A stretch of 42,556 bases of DNA from Chloroflexota bacterium (GCA_005883615.1 VBEC01000031.1:33765-76320), one strand, 5' to 3'. Shown: positions 33,200 through 41,045, counted from the first letter of the stretch. Notes: generated by a model not told the origin, from the sequence alone. Numbers and translations are program-made.

Positions 33200-33206
33200 G
33201 CCGAGC

Positions 33207-34493
33207 GTGGTGAGCGAGTCGCTCTGGCGAAACGCCGATTTCAGAAAGCTCTGGGTCGGCCAAACAGTCTCCGAGCTCGGGTCTGTGGTCACCCGCACGG
33301 CCGTACCGCTGGTCGCCCTTCTCGTGCTGGGGGCAGGCCCGCTCGAGATGGCGCTTCTCGTTGTCTCAGCCGGCCTCGCGGTGCTCCTCGTCGGGTTCTT
33401 CGCCGGCGCCTGGGTCGACCGGCTGCGACGTCGGCCGCTCCTCATCTGGGCAGACGCGATGCGCGCCGTCCTGCTGTTCTCGATCCCGGCTGCGTACCTC
33501 GCGGGAGTGCTGAGAATCGAACAGCTGTACCTCGTCGTGTTCCTCGAGGGCTGCCTTCGGGCGCTATTCGATGCCGCCTATCCGGCCTACGTCCCCTGGC
33601 TCATCGGGATCGACCGCGTTATCGAGGGCAACAGCAAGCTCGCCACGAGTTCGTCACTCGCCGAGATCGGCGGCCCAGGCCTGGCCGGCGGACTCGTACA
33701 GGCGATCGGGGCGCCGTTCGCGATCTTCGTCGACGCGATCTCCTTCGTGGTCTCGGCCATCTCGCTGGTCCTGATCCGAGGCCAAGAGCCGCCGCGTCGC
33801 CCGCGGTCGTCGGCGACGCCCATGCAGCTCGAGATCCTCGAGGGGGTGCGGCTCGTCCGCCGGCACGCCGTGCTCGTTCCGCTCACCCTGCGCTCGATCA
33901 TCGCCCATGTTGCGGGGTCGTTCTATGGGGTCCTCTACACGATCTATCTCATCGAGGACCTGCACCTCAGTCCGTTTCTGCTCGGCGTCGTCGTTTCGGC
34001 CGGCGGCGTCGGCTCGCTGGTCGGCTCCTTCTTCGCTTCGCGGGTCATCGCCCGACTTGGCTTCGGCCGAGCCCTCATCTGGACAGCCACCGGCGCGTCG
34101 ATCCTGGGCGTGCTCACGCCACTTGCCGGCGGCCCGCTCTTGCTCGCGACGACGATGGTCTTCATCCCACAATTGATCGGCGACGGCCTCCAGACAATCG
34201 AGGGCGTGGCCGAGCTGTCGCTCATTCAGGGCGTGATCCCGGACCGAATACTGGGACGCGTCAACGCGACCCTGGAGGTCTTCTCGCACGGTATTGCCTA
34301 CCCGCTCGGCGCTCTCCTGGCTGCCGCGCTCGCCGGCTGGATCGGCGTCCGTGGCGTGATCGCCATCGGGTGGGCCGGGATGGCCGTCTCGATCCTGCTG
34401 CTGGTGTTCTCGCCGCTGCCACGTATCCGGCATGCCTCCGACGCTCTCGCCCTGGAGGGGGGATCGAGCGGCGCGCGTCCCTCGGTGCACTAA
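33207..34493 (+). CDS. MFS transporter, EntS-like (MFS_3) type
   Basis: 428 residues, 12 predicted TM. It begins SLWRNADFRKLWVGQTVSELGS, the characteristic start of MFS_3/enterobactin-exporter-like proteins, followed by motif A (GAWVDRLRRRPLLIWAD), FDAAYPAYVPWLI and ATSSSLAEIGGPGLAGGLVQ, and a second half with VVSAGGVGSLVGSFFA and IPDRILGRVNATLEV. The family exports siderophores, macrolides or is uncharacterised. GTG 33207 looks leaderless; a second GTG follows directly. It converges with the SnoaL-like pseudogene 9 bp beyond its stop. The substrate is unknown. Confidence 0.9.
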   Translation: MVSESLWRNADFRKLWVGQTVSELGSVVTRTAVPLVALLVLGAGPLEMALLVVSAGLAVLLVGFFAGAWVDRLRRRPLLIWADAMRAVLLFSIPAAYLAGVLRIEQLYLVVFLEGCLRALFDAAYPAYVPWLIGIDRVIEGNSKLATSSSLAEIGGPGLAGGLVQAIGAPFAIFVDAISFVVSAISLVLIRGQEPPRRPRSSATPMQLEILEGVRLVRRHAVLVPLTLRSIIAHVAGSFYGVLYTIYLIEDLHLSPFLLGVVVSAGGVGSLVGSFFASRVIARLGFGRALIWTATGASILGVLTPLAGGPLLLATTMVFIPQLIGDGLQTIEGVAELSLIQGVIPDRILGRVNATLEVFSHGIAYPLGALLAAALAGWIGVRGVIAIGWAGMAVSILLLVFSPLPRIRHASDALALEGGSSGARPSVH

Positions 34494-34502
34494 ACGTCGC
34501 CG

Positions 34503-34979
34503 CTATCGCCCGTTGTTCCGCCAGGTGCTCAGCCTGGATCGGCGCGCTTCAGCGGGCGGACCGCGAAGCAGATCGGCGCAACGACCGGCCCCGCCGTGGC
34601 GATGGATGATCCGCCAGGTCGCCATCCTCGCGGCGGAAGACGTGAGTGACGCGGACCGCCAGCGGAGCGGGTTCGTCGCACCCTTCGACGCGCACCTCGC
34701 CACGCTCGATCCACACTGCGTAAGCGAGATCACCGCTCTCCCCGACGGCCATCTCCTCCACGGCTCCCCGGACCCCTCCGCGGAAGCGCGAGGCCGCGAA
34801 CTCGGTGTTCTGCCGGACGCGGTCCCAGCCCTTCTCGTAAGAGCCAAACCCGCCCATGACGGTGACGTCGTCCGCGTGCGACCACAGCGCGAGGTAGGCA
34901 CGGCACGGCCATCGACCAGGTCGCCCAGCGCCGCGACGGTCCGTCCGAGCATCTCGCGCACGTCATCGGCTTCCGGCAT
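34503..34979 (-). pseudogene. SnoaL-like (NTF2-fold) protein gene with two frameshifts
   Basis: ATG 34979 with GAGGAG upstream opens MPEADDVREMLGRTVAALGDLVDG. The reading then moves to another frame near 34897-34910, giving YLALWSHADDVTVMGGF and then VRQNTEF..EEMAVGESGDLAYAVWIE..VTHVFRREDG, and returns to the first frame near 34617-34620 for WRIIHRHGG. The stitched product is a clear NTF2-like/SnoaL_3 protein of about 155 residues. One base is missing at the first site and one extra at the second, so the shifts compensate. The gene is either decayed or carries sequencing errors. Confidence 0.75.
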
Positions 34980-35016
34980 CGTCGGCTCCTCTTCGCTGCC
35001 CTCCGGTCGCGTCATC

Positions 35017-35205
35017 GTGGCGGGGAGCTACCAACCCGAGTCGGGCAATCAAATCGTGACCGACGGGCTCGGGCTGGAGAACGGGATCGCCCGGCTGCGG
35101 GTCCTCATCGCAGTCGCTACATCGGCGACGCGCCTCCTTGAGGCCGCCGAGTTCGAGGATCGGCTGGCGGCTGTCGAGGCCGCGCTGGCGGCCGTCCCGC
35201 CATGA
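35017..35205 (+). CDS. Doubtful 62-residue protein
   Basis: From GTG 35017, an amphipathic helical peptide (GIARLRVLIAVATSATRLLEAAEFEDRLAAVEAALAAVPP) with amino-acid use like real proteins. No good ribosome site; it starts 37 bases divergently from the SnoaL relic. It may be a C-terminal fragment of a lost larger gene. No family recognised. Confidence 0.35.
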   Translation: MAGSYQPESGNQIVTDGLGLENGIARLRVLIAVATSATRLLEAAEFEDRLAAVEAALAAVPP

Positions 35206-35327
35206 GCCTCGGCGCGGCGGCAGACTCAACCGATGTTCGCCCGGCGCGGCCGGCGTGGCCCGCGCCTTGAGGCGATCGAACGGCGGCTCGCCCCTCCAGC
35301 GGGGATGGTCGAGATCGAGCTCATCCC

Positions 35328-35618
35328 ATGCCCGAGCTCGCTCGCGCCTGGCCCCTCGAGATCGGCGCTGCGCTGATGACCGCGATCGAAGCCGCCCATG
35401 GCAGCGACGAACTCTGGGCGGCGGAGGGCCGGCTGTGCCCGCGCTGCCACGCCACCCTCGAGGTCGCCAGCCGGCTGGCCGACGCCGGCATGGATCCGCC
35501 GCCGTGGCCCAGCCCCCTGCTGACCGTCTTCGAGGACGAGCTTATCCGGCGTAGCTCGCCGACACTTACAGCCTGTGGCCGAATTCTCCCGTACGGAACG
35601 GCCGGTTGTGACGCCTGA
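35328..35618 (+). CDS. Doubtful 96-residue protein with a CxxC knuckle
   Basis: The stretch WPLEIGAALMTAIEAAHG to LWAAEGRLCPRCHATLEVASRLADAG reads like coding sequence and has one zinc-knuckle pair (CPRC). A frame from ATG 35233 overlaps its beginning in another phase, so an upstream frameshift is possible. The C-terminal 20 residues look like read-through. No ribosome site; neighbours are decayed. Function is unknown. Confidence 0.35.
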   Translation: MPELARAWPLEIGAALMTAIEAAHGSDELWAAEGRLCPRCHATLEVASRLADAGMDPPPWPSPLLTVFEDELIRRSSPTLTACGRILPYGTAGCDA

Positions 35619-36146
35619 GCTGTCACACCACCACCACGATGACGCCCGTGCCAAACGCCGCCACGGCGAGCCAGGGGGTCACCCGCAGAGTCTACGGCCG
35701 CACCCGGCGTCGACTTTGCAACGAAGATGTCAAGGCGGTCTCCGCTCTCCGCCGAAGTTAGCCATCGCCGGTTTCCTCGAGCCTGCGACGCAGGGCCACG
35801 CGAACGGAGTTCGATCGAGCGATCGCCCGGCGGCGCGCAGCCCCGCGATCGGTCGTGCGTGGTCGAGGCTTTGCGTGCGGGTGCGAGCGGTCCATCCTGT
35901 ATGACGTCCAGCCCTGGACCTGCTCGCCGATCGGGGTGGTAGGCGCGGGCGATGCGCTGCTATCGCTGTCGATCACCCTCCGGCCGATCGTCCGGTTCGT
36001 CCTGAGTGGCGAGGGCTACACCGCCGAGCCACCAGACCCTGCGAGGACGCGACAGGCGACGGCGCCGATCGGCACGACTACGAGCTCCTCGCGACCAAGC
36101 AACGCGCCGAGAACCGCTCTTCGCGTCAATGGGCTCCGTCCCCTAT
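35619..36146. other. Gene-poor stretch, no supportable gene
   Basis: Short open frames exist on both strands, but none combines a start, ribosome site and coherent residue use. A peptide with coding flavour (DRHDYELLATKQRAEN, ending before 36174) has no start codon until its last few residues. It may be remains of a lost gene. Confidence 0.5.
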
Positions 36147-36188
36147 GAAAACCGATCCGGGCAAAACGACGTACCAACCTGGATAGGT
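36147..36188 (+). promoter_or_regulatory. Upstream blocks shared with the gene at 36745
   Basis: GAAAACCGATCC (36147-36158) and AACCTGGATAGGT (36176-36188) recur as GAAAACCGATCC (36654-36665) and AACCAGGACAGGT (36697-36709), each pair upstream of a small exported-protein gene. They may mark a common promoter or regulator site. Confidence 0.4.
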
Positions 36189-36216
36189 CTGCCGGAAACC
36201 GTACTGGGAGCACACC

Positions 36217-36501
36217 ATGAACCCGCGTCGTGTGATTCGAGTTACCTCTCTCGCCCTTGCAATGACACTCCTCGCCGCCTCCCCGACGCTCGCCGCGAAC
36301 CCGCCAGGCACCGGGCAACCCGGACAGTCATGTCAGGACATCGAGGCGGCGGGTGGCACCACCCCGGGCAATTCAGCATCGTCGCCGGGTTCTCCCTTCA
36401 ATGAGCCAGGCATCAACAGCCAAAACGGTGGTACGGGCGGCCAGCACTACAGCGAGTCGTCGCAGTACGACGTCGCCTGCTTCCAGGTCAGCCAGCACTA
36501 G
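36217..36501 (+). CDS. Small secreted protein with SQYDVACFQ motif
   Basis: 94 residues: an N-terminal Sec signal (VIRVTSLALAMTLLAASPTLA) and a mature part of about 65 residues rich in Gly, Ser and Asn, with two cysteines (GQSC and DVACF) that could form a disulfide. The end HYSESSQYDVACFQVSQ belongs to a widespread family of small exported proteins in soil bacteria, sometimes mislabelled adenylate cyclase; function is unknown. ATG 36217 follows GGGAG at 7 bases. It stands alone, with upstream blocks shared with the next gene. Confidence 0.8.
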   Translation: MNPRRVIRVTSLALAMTLLAASPTLAANPPGTGQPGQSCQDIEAAGGTTPGNSASSPGSPFNEPGINSQNGGTGGQHYSESSQYDVACFQVSQH

Positions 36502-36653
36502 TCGAAGCGGTCCTCCAGTGGGCCCGCCGAGACTGGCCCGCTGGGGGACGCACGAAATGACGTAGGTGGCCGCGGTCTCCCCCGTCCTCGCTCCTGGCTC
36601 GCGGCCAGCCAGGAGCCATGCAAACTGGCGCTGCGCGCCCTGACGCGGGCGCG

Positions 36654-36709
36654 GAAAACCGATCCTGATCCGCAGGCGTAGCCCACGATGCCGGGCAACC
36701 AGGACAGGT
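36654..36709 (+). promoter_or_regulatory. Second copy of the shared upstream blocks
   Basis: GAAAACCGATCC at 36654-36665 is identical to 36147-36158, and AACCAGGACAGGT at 36697-36709 differs at two positions from 36176-36188. Spacing between blocks differs (43 versus 29 bases), so they are probably separate elements. Confidence 0.4.
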
Positions 36710-36744
36710 GCCGTATTGCCCCATCGACATTCTGGGAGAGCGCC

Positions 36745-37272
36745 ATGTCTGCACGTTCCATCCGCATCGCCTGGCGTGGCCTCGCCAGCCTGGTCTTGGT
36801 TGGCTTGTCCGCCGTGGCGTGCTCGTCAGGCGCGGCCACATCCGCGCCTGCCGCCTCCACCGCTGCCTCGACCCCTCCAAGCTCTGGCGGCTCGACCGGC
36901 GTGGTCGTGAACATGGCCACGACCAGCCTCGGCCCCGTCCTGACGAGTGCGAGCGGCCTGACACTGTATGTCCACGCCGGCGACACCCCCACCTCGTCGA
37001 CCTGCACCGGCGGGTGCGCGACCGCCTGGCCCCCGCTTACGGTCGCAACGGGCGCGACGGCCACGGCGGGGACCGGCGTGACAGGCAAGCTGGGAACGCT
37101 GGTGCGCGCCGACGGGACCACCCAGGTCACCTACAACGGCATGCCCCTCTACGGCTGGAAGGACGACACGAAGCCCGGCGACGTCACCGGCCAGGGTGTC
37201 AACGGCTTCTCCGTCGCGAAGGTCGCCGGCACCGCGCCAAGCGCGTCGAGCACGGGCGGCTACGGCGGCTAA
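36745..37272 (+). CDS. Lipoprotein with PF03640-type secreted repeats
   Basis: 175 residues. Lipoprotein signal with lipobox LSAVAC, Ala/Ser/Thr linker, then two copies of the secreted repeat typical of PF03640: GLTLYVHAGDTPTSSTC..CATAWPPL and GMPLYGWKDDTKPGDVTGQGVNGFSV. The pattern Y-x-[FWY]-x-x-D is kept loosely (LYVHAGD, LYGWKDD), and the two cysteines (TCTGGC) are typical. These cell-surface proteins have been proposed in electron transfer or adhesion; the role is unproven. ATG 36745 has GGGAGAG 5 bases upstream. Confidence 0.88.
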   Translation: MSARSIRIAWRGLASLVLVGLSAVACSSGAATSAPAASTAASTPPSSGGSTGVVVNMATTSLGPVLTSASGLTLYVHAGDTPTSSTCTGGCATAWPPLTVATGATATAGTGVTGKLGTLVRADGTTQVTYNGMPLYGWKDDTKPGDVTGQGVNGFSVAKVAGTAPSASSTGGYGG

Positions 37273-37391
37273 CGACGCCCAGGGCCCGTGGCCCTCGCGA
37301 TACACCTGGAGTTCTGCTTGTCCCGGTGGCGTCAGGTCCGGGACCGAGGAGCGGTCGACGGCGGCTCGTGATCCAGGCGCGATGGAATGTC

Positions 37392-37403
37392 ATGAAGAGG
37401 GGC
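37392..37403 (+). repeat. Left subterminal inverted repeat
   Basis: ATGAAGAGGGGC, the exact reverse complement of 38665-38676, lying 56 bases before the transposase ATG. Confidence 0.85.
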
Positions 37404-37459
37404 CTCACCGGTGAGACCGTTGGGTGGCCATCGCACCCAGCACGGAGGAGGCCCACGAG

Positions 37460-38500
37460 ATGTTGTACGCCGGATTGGATCTGTCCCGGCAGCGCCTTGA
37501 TGTCCACGTCGTCCGAGAGGACGGGACGACCGTCCTTGCGACCGCGGTCTCCCCGGATGCCGATGCGCTTCGGACGCTCGCCCACCGGGTCGCTGGCGAG
37601 GGTCAGGACGTCCGGGCGACAGTCGAGTCGATGACCGGTGCACGCTTCATCCACGACCAGCTCGAGCTCGCCGGCTGGGACGTGCTGATTGCTGACGCCC
37701 AGCGGGTACGCGGCCTGGCGCCCCTGGCAGCGAAGACCGACAAGATCGACGCGCACGTCCTCGCGGAACTGACCCGACGGGCGCTCGTCCCGGAGATCTG
37801 GCTGCCGACACCGGGCGTCCGCTGCGAACGCGAGCGAGCCCGCTTCCGGCTCCACCTGGTCCGTCACCGCTCGGCGATCAAAAACCGGATCCACGCGACC
37901 CTGATGACGTTCGGCCATCCGTGCCCGCTGACGGACCTGTTCGGTGTCGCCGGCCGCGAGCTGCTCGATCGCCTGGCGCTGCCCGAGCCCTGGCACACGA
38001 ACCTCGCCGCGAGCCTCGCGCTCATCGACGACCTGACCCGCCGGATCGATGACCTTGAGCTCGAGCTGCGCCACCTCGGCGTCGACCACCCGTCCATCCC
38101 GCTGCTGCTCACGGTGCCCGGTGTCGGGCCGATCCTCGCCTATACCATCGCGTCGGAGATCGGTGACGTCCGCCGTTTCGCCAGCGCCAAGAAGCTCGCC
38201 GGATATACCGGGCTCTGCCCGCTCGTCCGCCAGTCGGGCAACCGCGACATCCGCGGCCCGCTGGCCAAGAACGGCCCGAAGTACTTGCGCTGGGCGCTGA
38301 TCGAAGCGGCGACCCATGCCGCCCGCGACGCCCACTATCGGGAGCGCTACGAGCGCACGAAGCAGCGCCTCGGGCGTCAGCGCGGCGCCAAGGTCGCCCG
38401 GGTCGATCTCGCCCGCCAGCTCGCCGAGGCGATCTGGCACATCCTCACCAAGAACGAACCATTCGCCCCGGCAGGTCCCGCGATCCACCTGGTCGCCTGA
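37460..38500 (+). CDS. IS110/IS1111-family DEDD transposase (RNA-guided recombinase family)
   Basis: 346 residues, full length. The N-terminal RuvC-like DEDD domain has Asp7 (YAGLDLS), Glu56 (ATVESMTG), Asp94 and Asp97 (KTDKIDAHVLAEL); a helical linker follows, then the Transposase_20 domain (LLLTVPGVGPILAYTIASEIGD to AKKLAGYTGLCPLVRQSG), which carries the candidate nucleophile serine. The family recombines DNA without the usual DDE chemistry, guided in studied members by an element-encoded RNA. ATG 37460 is chosen for the LYAGLDLS start, with GGAGGAGG 8-15 bases upstream. No frameshift or missing catalytic residue is seen. Confidence 0.95.
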   Translation: MLYAGLDLSRQRLDVHVVREDGTTVLATAVSPDADALRTLAHRVAGEGQDVRATVESMTGARFIHDQLELAGWDVLIADAQRVRGLAPLAAKTDKIDAHVLAELTRRALVPEIWLPTPGVRCERERARFRLHLVRHRSAIKNRIHATLMTFGHPCPLTDLFGVAGRELLDRLALPEPWHTNLAASLALIDDLTRRIDDLELELRHLGVDHPSIPLLLTVPGVGPILAYTIASEIGDVRRFASAKKLAGYTGLCPLVRQSGNRDIRGPLAKNGPKYLRWALIEAATHAARDAHYRERYERTKQRLGRQRGAKVARVDLARQLAEAIWHILTKNEPFAPAGPAIHLVA

Positions 38501-38664
38501 CGACCCCCGTATGGAATTGGACCGCCGGAGCAGTCTCCAACCCGACCTTGTCCTTCCGCAACGAGAAGGCCATAGAGAGATGAGCACTGCTCGATCCGCT
38601 CGGCAGCCCGCGGGACCATGACATCCGCCACGCGTCCCTGATGGGATTCGTAGTTGACTCGAAC
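38501..38664 (+). ncRNA. Candidate seeker/bridge RNA in the IS right end
   Basis: 164 non-coding bases between transposase stop and right inverted repeat, where IS1111-type elements carry their guide RNA. Possible stems: TTGGA (38517-38521) with TCCAA (38536-38540); CCTT with AAGG around 38526-38549; GAGC-ACT-GCTC near 38583-38593. The guide loops cannot be assigned by eye. Presence is inferred from element type and spacing. Confidence 0.5.
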
Positions 38665-38676
38665 GCCCCTCTTCAT
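38665..38676 (-). repeat. Right subterminal inverted repeat
   Basis: Exact inverted copy of 37392-37403, 164 bases after the transposase stop. Confidence 0.85.
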
Positions 38677-38872
38677 AGAGGTGGATGGTGTCGAATTTGT
38701 GGCCTTGGCCCTTTGTAACCGCGAAGACGTGCAGGCTCTCCCGGAGCTGACCATCGAGGGGCGGGCGAACACATCGGGAGGCCTTTGCCGCCGGTATCCG
38801 CATCGTTCTTGTGTCGGCAGATCGGTGAGCGCACCATCATCCGGAAGTGATGCGAGCCAACAGGGGAACGCA

Positions 38873-39157
38873 ATGCGACCGTTGAGCAGCAGGTGGGCGC
38901 GAGGGGTAGTGCTCTGGACACTCGTGCTGCTGGTGGTCGCGATCGTGCTTGCTGTGAGCGCGGTGGCGGGTCTCATTGACGCCCAGCAGGCGTGCTTCTT
39001 CGGGTTTCCGTCCGTCGCTTGTCCGGACGGCCAGGATTGGAGGGTGGGGCTGCTGACATTCGCGTTCTTCGTGGTCCCGCTCATCTGGCTCATAGGAGTG
39101 GTCGTGGCACTCATCGGACGGGCGGTTGCGAAGCGGCAGCGCGAGCGCCGGCCGTAG
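38873..39157 (+). CDS. Small two-TM membrane protein
   Basis: 94 residues with two hydrophobic helices (GVVLWTLVLLVVAIVLAVSAVAGL and VGLLTFAFFVVPLIWLIGVVVALIG) separated by a loop of about 25 residues with two cysteines (ACFFGFPSVACPDG) that could be disulfide-linked outside the membrane. The tail is basic (KRQRERRP). ATG 38873 follows AGGGGA at 6 bases; the open frame starts at 38654, but the upstream part spans the IS end and is probably not coding. No family recognised. Confidence 0.65.
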   Translation: MRPLSSRWARGVVLWTLVLLVVAIVLAVSAVAGLIDAQQACFFGFPSVACPDGQDWRVGLLTFAFFVVPLIWLIGVVVALIGRAVAKRQRERRP

Positions 39158-39299
39158 CCCCGGGGAATGTTGTAGGTGCGGATAGGAGCGCCCCCTTCTA
39201 TCCAGACTCGATCAACAGGTCCTACCGGTCTCAGGGTCGGGTGAATTCGGCTACTGGCCCTTAGACTCGCAGTCAGTCACACCCGTACCAGAGAGTGAC

Positions 39300-39347
39300 A
39301 TGCGATTGACCGTCTGGCTCATCGTGCTGGTGCTAATGGTGGCCTGA
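39300..39347 (+). pseudogene. Possible small membrane peptide cut by TGA
   Basis: ATG 39300, preceded by GAGAG, encodes 15 residues of a TM helix and stops at TGA 39345-39347, but the same frame continues with LLAMMFQNGG and stays open to 39560. A TGG to TGA change would explain it. Evidence is slight. Confidence 0.25.
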
Positions 39348-39450
39348 CTGCTGGCGATGATGTTTCAGAACGGCGGGTCGACCACGAAAAACAGCGTTGC
39401 GAACTGGGGTGCCGGGACGGCATCCAGGAGATGCGAATCGGCGGCCGATG

Positions 39451-39897
39451 TCACCCAGGACAAGCGGTCGGTGGGACCTTGGCTTCTTGAGCTGACAAAT
39501 GAGCGATCTGCCCGTCGGGTCGGATGGCATAGGCGTCGTAGTCTTGGATATCATCATTAGCCCGGATCACAATCGAGATCCACGAAGTGTCGCTCTCGAT
39601 CTTCACCGTCCACTCCCCTTTCCCGAATGCGTGGTCATACTCCCTGCATGGTTGCAGGACAACGCTTCCGGAGTCTCCGAACAGCGACGTCCCTAGCACT
39701 CCCGGCGACTTCCATTGGAATGACCCTGGGCTCGACGTGGAATTCAGGATTCGAAGCACGAGGTTCGACGCCGCTGCAGGTGGCTGGCACGCGCTTAGGC
39801 TAACCAAGGCCACCGCGAGCAAGCCATCGCCGAGGACCCTAGCCAGTCTGCGGACCTCCAATCGGGACGACCTTCGGTAAATCGACCGCGAGCTCAT
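39451..39897 (-). CDS. Hypothetical lipoprotein
   Basis: About 148 residues. A basic N-terminus and hydrophobic core end in a lipobox-like LVSLSAC, followed by a mature beta-rich domain: NLVLRILNSTSSPGSF, a Cys in LQPCREYDHAFG, WTVKIESDTSWISIVIRAND and YDAYAIRPDGQIAHLS. The mature part resembles small lipoproteins presenting one beta-sandwich; a second Cys is three residues from the C-terminus. ATG 39897 has no ribosome site; TTG about 36 bases downstream, or starts further in, are possible. It lies head to head with the DUF4242-cyclase gene. No family recognised. Confidence 0.6.
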   Translation of the reverse strand: MSSRSIYRRSSRLEVRRLARVLGDGLLAVALVSLSACQPPAAASNLVLRILNSTSSPGSFQWKSPGVLGTSLFGDSGSVVLQPCREYDHAFGKGEWTVKIESDTSWISIVIRANDDIQDYDAYAIRPDGQIAHLSAQEAKVPPTACPG

Positions 39898-40044
39898 CGA
39901 CGGCCGGCCCGCGCCTTCGAGAACCTCGAGGACAGCGACCACGAGGAGCCCCGCATGCCCGCCGTGTTGCGGCGCTCAGGATGAGGATGCACGGAGCCGC
40001 AACAACCGCGCCAGGAACCCGAGCCGCGGAAAGGAGGGAACGAC

Positions 40045-40854
40045 GTGCCGCTCTTCATGGACCGTCATGACCTTCCCGGCGCAACCGCAGAGCAAGTCGC
40101 GCAGGCTCATCGGAGTGATCTCGGGTTGGAGGCCAAATACGGCGTGCAGTTCCTCTCCTACTGGTTCGATGCCGACAACGGTGAGGCGTTCTGCCTTGCT
40201 AGGGCGCGTAGGACTGAGGACATGCAGGCTGTCCACCGAGAGTCGCACGGCCTGATCGCCAATGAGGTCATCGGCGTCTCTGAAGACAACGTCTTGCGGT
40301 TCCTGGGCAAGATCGCAGATCCCGTCGACCCCACTCAGCTCACAAGTGCATTCCGAACGATCCTTTTCACGGACCTGAAGGGTTCGACGACGCTGCTTCA
40401 AGAGCTCGGAGAGTCGGCGTACATGGTCTTGCTCACCGAGCACGACCTCATCATCCGACGCGCTCTCGTGGCCTCGCGAGGACGCGAGGTGAAGCACACC
40501 GGCGACGGGATCATGGCGTCGTTCGACGATGTCGCCCATGCCCTCGAGTGCGCCGCGGCGGTCCAGGTCGGGTTCGAGGCGCGGACCGCCGGGGGCGGCA
40601 CGCCGGAGCTTCGGGTCCGGATCGGCATGGCTGCCGGCGAACCGGTCGATCACAACGACGACGTATTCGGATCGACGGTAAACCTTGCCAGTCGGATCTG
40701 CGATGCGGCCGACGCGGGACAAGTCCTCGTATCCGAGCTCGTCCGTGATCTCGGTGTCAAGAAGGGCTTCTCCCTCGTTGAGGCCGGGGAGCGCGTGCTG
40801 AGAGGGTACCCCGCCCCGACCCGTGTCTTCGAGCTTTTGAGGACCCTCGCCTGA
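40045..40854 (+). CDS. DUF4242-class III nucleotidyl cyclase fusion
   Basis: 269 residues in two domains. Residues 1-88 (PLFMDRHDLPGATAEQVAQAH, YGVQFLSYWFDADNGEAFCL, VHRESHGLIANEVIGV) match the DUF4242/SCO4226-like ferredoxin-fold family, whose characterised member binds nickel. Residues 103-269 form a class III cyclase catalytic domain with metal Asp110 (LFTDLKGST) and Asp154 (HTGDGIMASF), plus VFGSTVNLASRICD. A metal- or ligand-sensing cyclase is the simplest reading. GTG 40045 has AAGGAGG 6 bases upstream. It is monocistronic. The nucleotide made is not decidable. Confidence 0.88.
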   Translation: MPLFMDRHDLPGATAEQVAQAHRSDLGLEAKYGVQFLSYWFDADNGEAFCLARARRTEDMQAVHRESHGLIANEVIGVSEDNVLRFLGKIADPVDPTQLTSAFRTILFTDLKGSTTLLQELGESAYMVLLTEHDLIIRRALVASRGREVKHTGDGIMASFDDVAHALECAAAVQVGFEARTAGGGTPELRVRIGMAAGEPVDHNDDVFGSTVNLASRICDAADAGQVLVSELVRDLGVKKGFSLVEAGERVLRGYPAPTRVFELLRTLA

Positions 40855-41045
40855 GAGGTCGCCGGTCGGGATGATCCAGGGCCCCGACGGGAATGCCAAT
40901 GACGGTGCCCAGCCGCACGGTGGCGGTGGCCCAGGCCGAAGGACCCCTCTGACACTATCGGGCAATGGTGTCGATGTACCAGCCCTTACAGGTCGGAGCC
41001 CCAGCCGCCGCACGAGACCTGCGACAAGGTCGCGGGACCTCCGGG

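Larger units (their letters stand above)
37392..38676 (+). mobile_element. IS110-family insertion sequence, IS1111 type
   Basis: A DEDD transposase gene is flanked by 12-base perfect inverted repeats at 37392-37403 and 38665-38676. The left non-coding end is short (56 bases) and the right one long (164 bases). Subterminal short repeats and a long right end are the hallmarks of the IS1111 subgroup. True ends should lie a few bases outside the repeats and cannot be fixed without an empty site; no target duplication is expected. The gene appears intact, so the element may be active. Confidence 0.85.

Noticed and set aside
37199-38803. 534-codon open frame on the minus strand
   Set aside because: Antisense to the IS transposase, which has all catalytic residues.
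38654-38872. N-terminal extension of the two-TM protein across the IS right end
   Set aside because: The peptide spans the IS repeat and lacks a ribosome site, whereas ATG 38873 has one.
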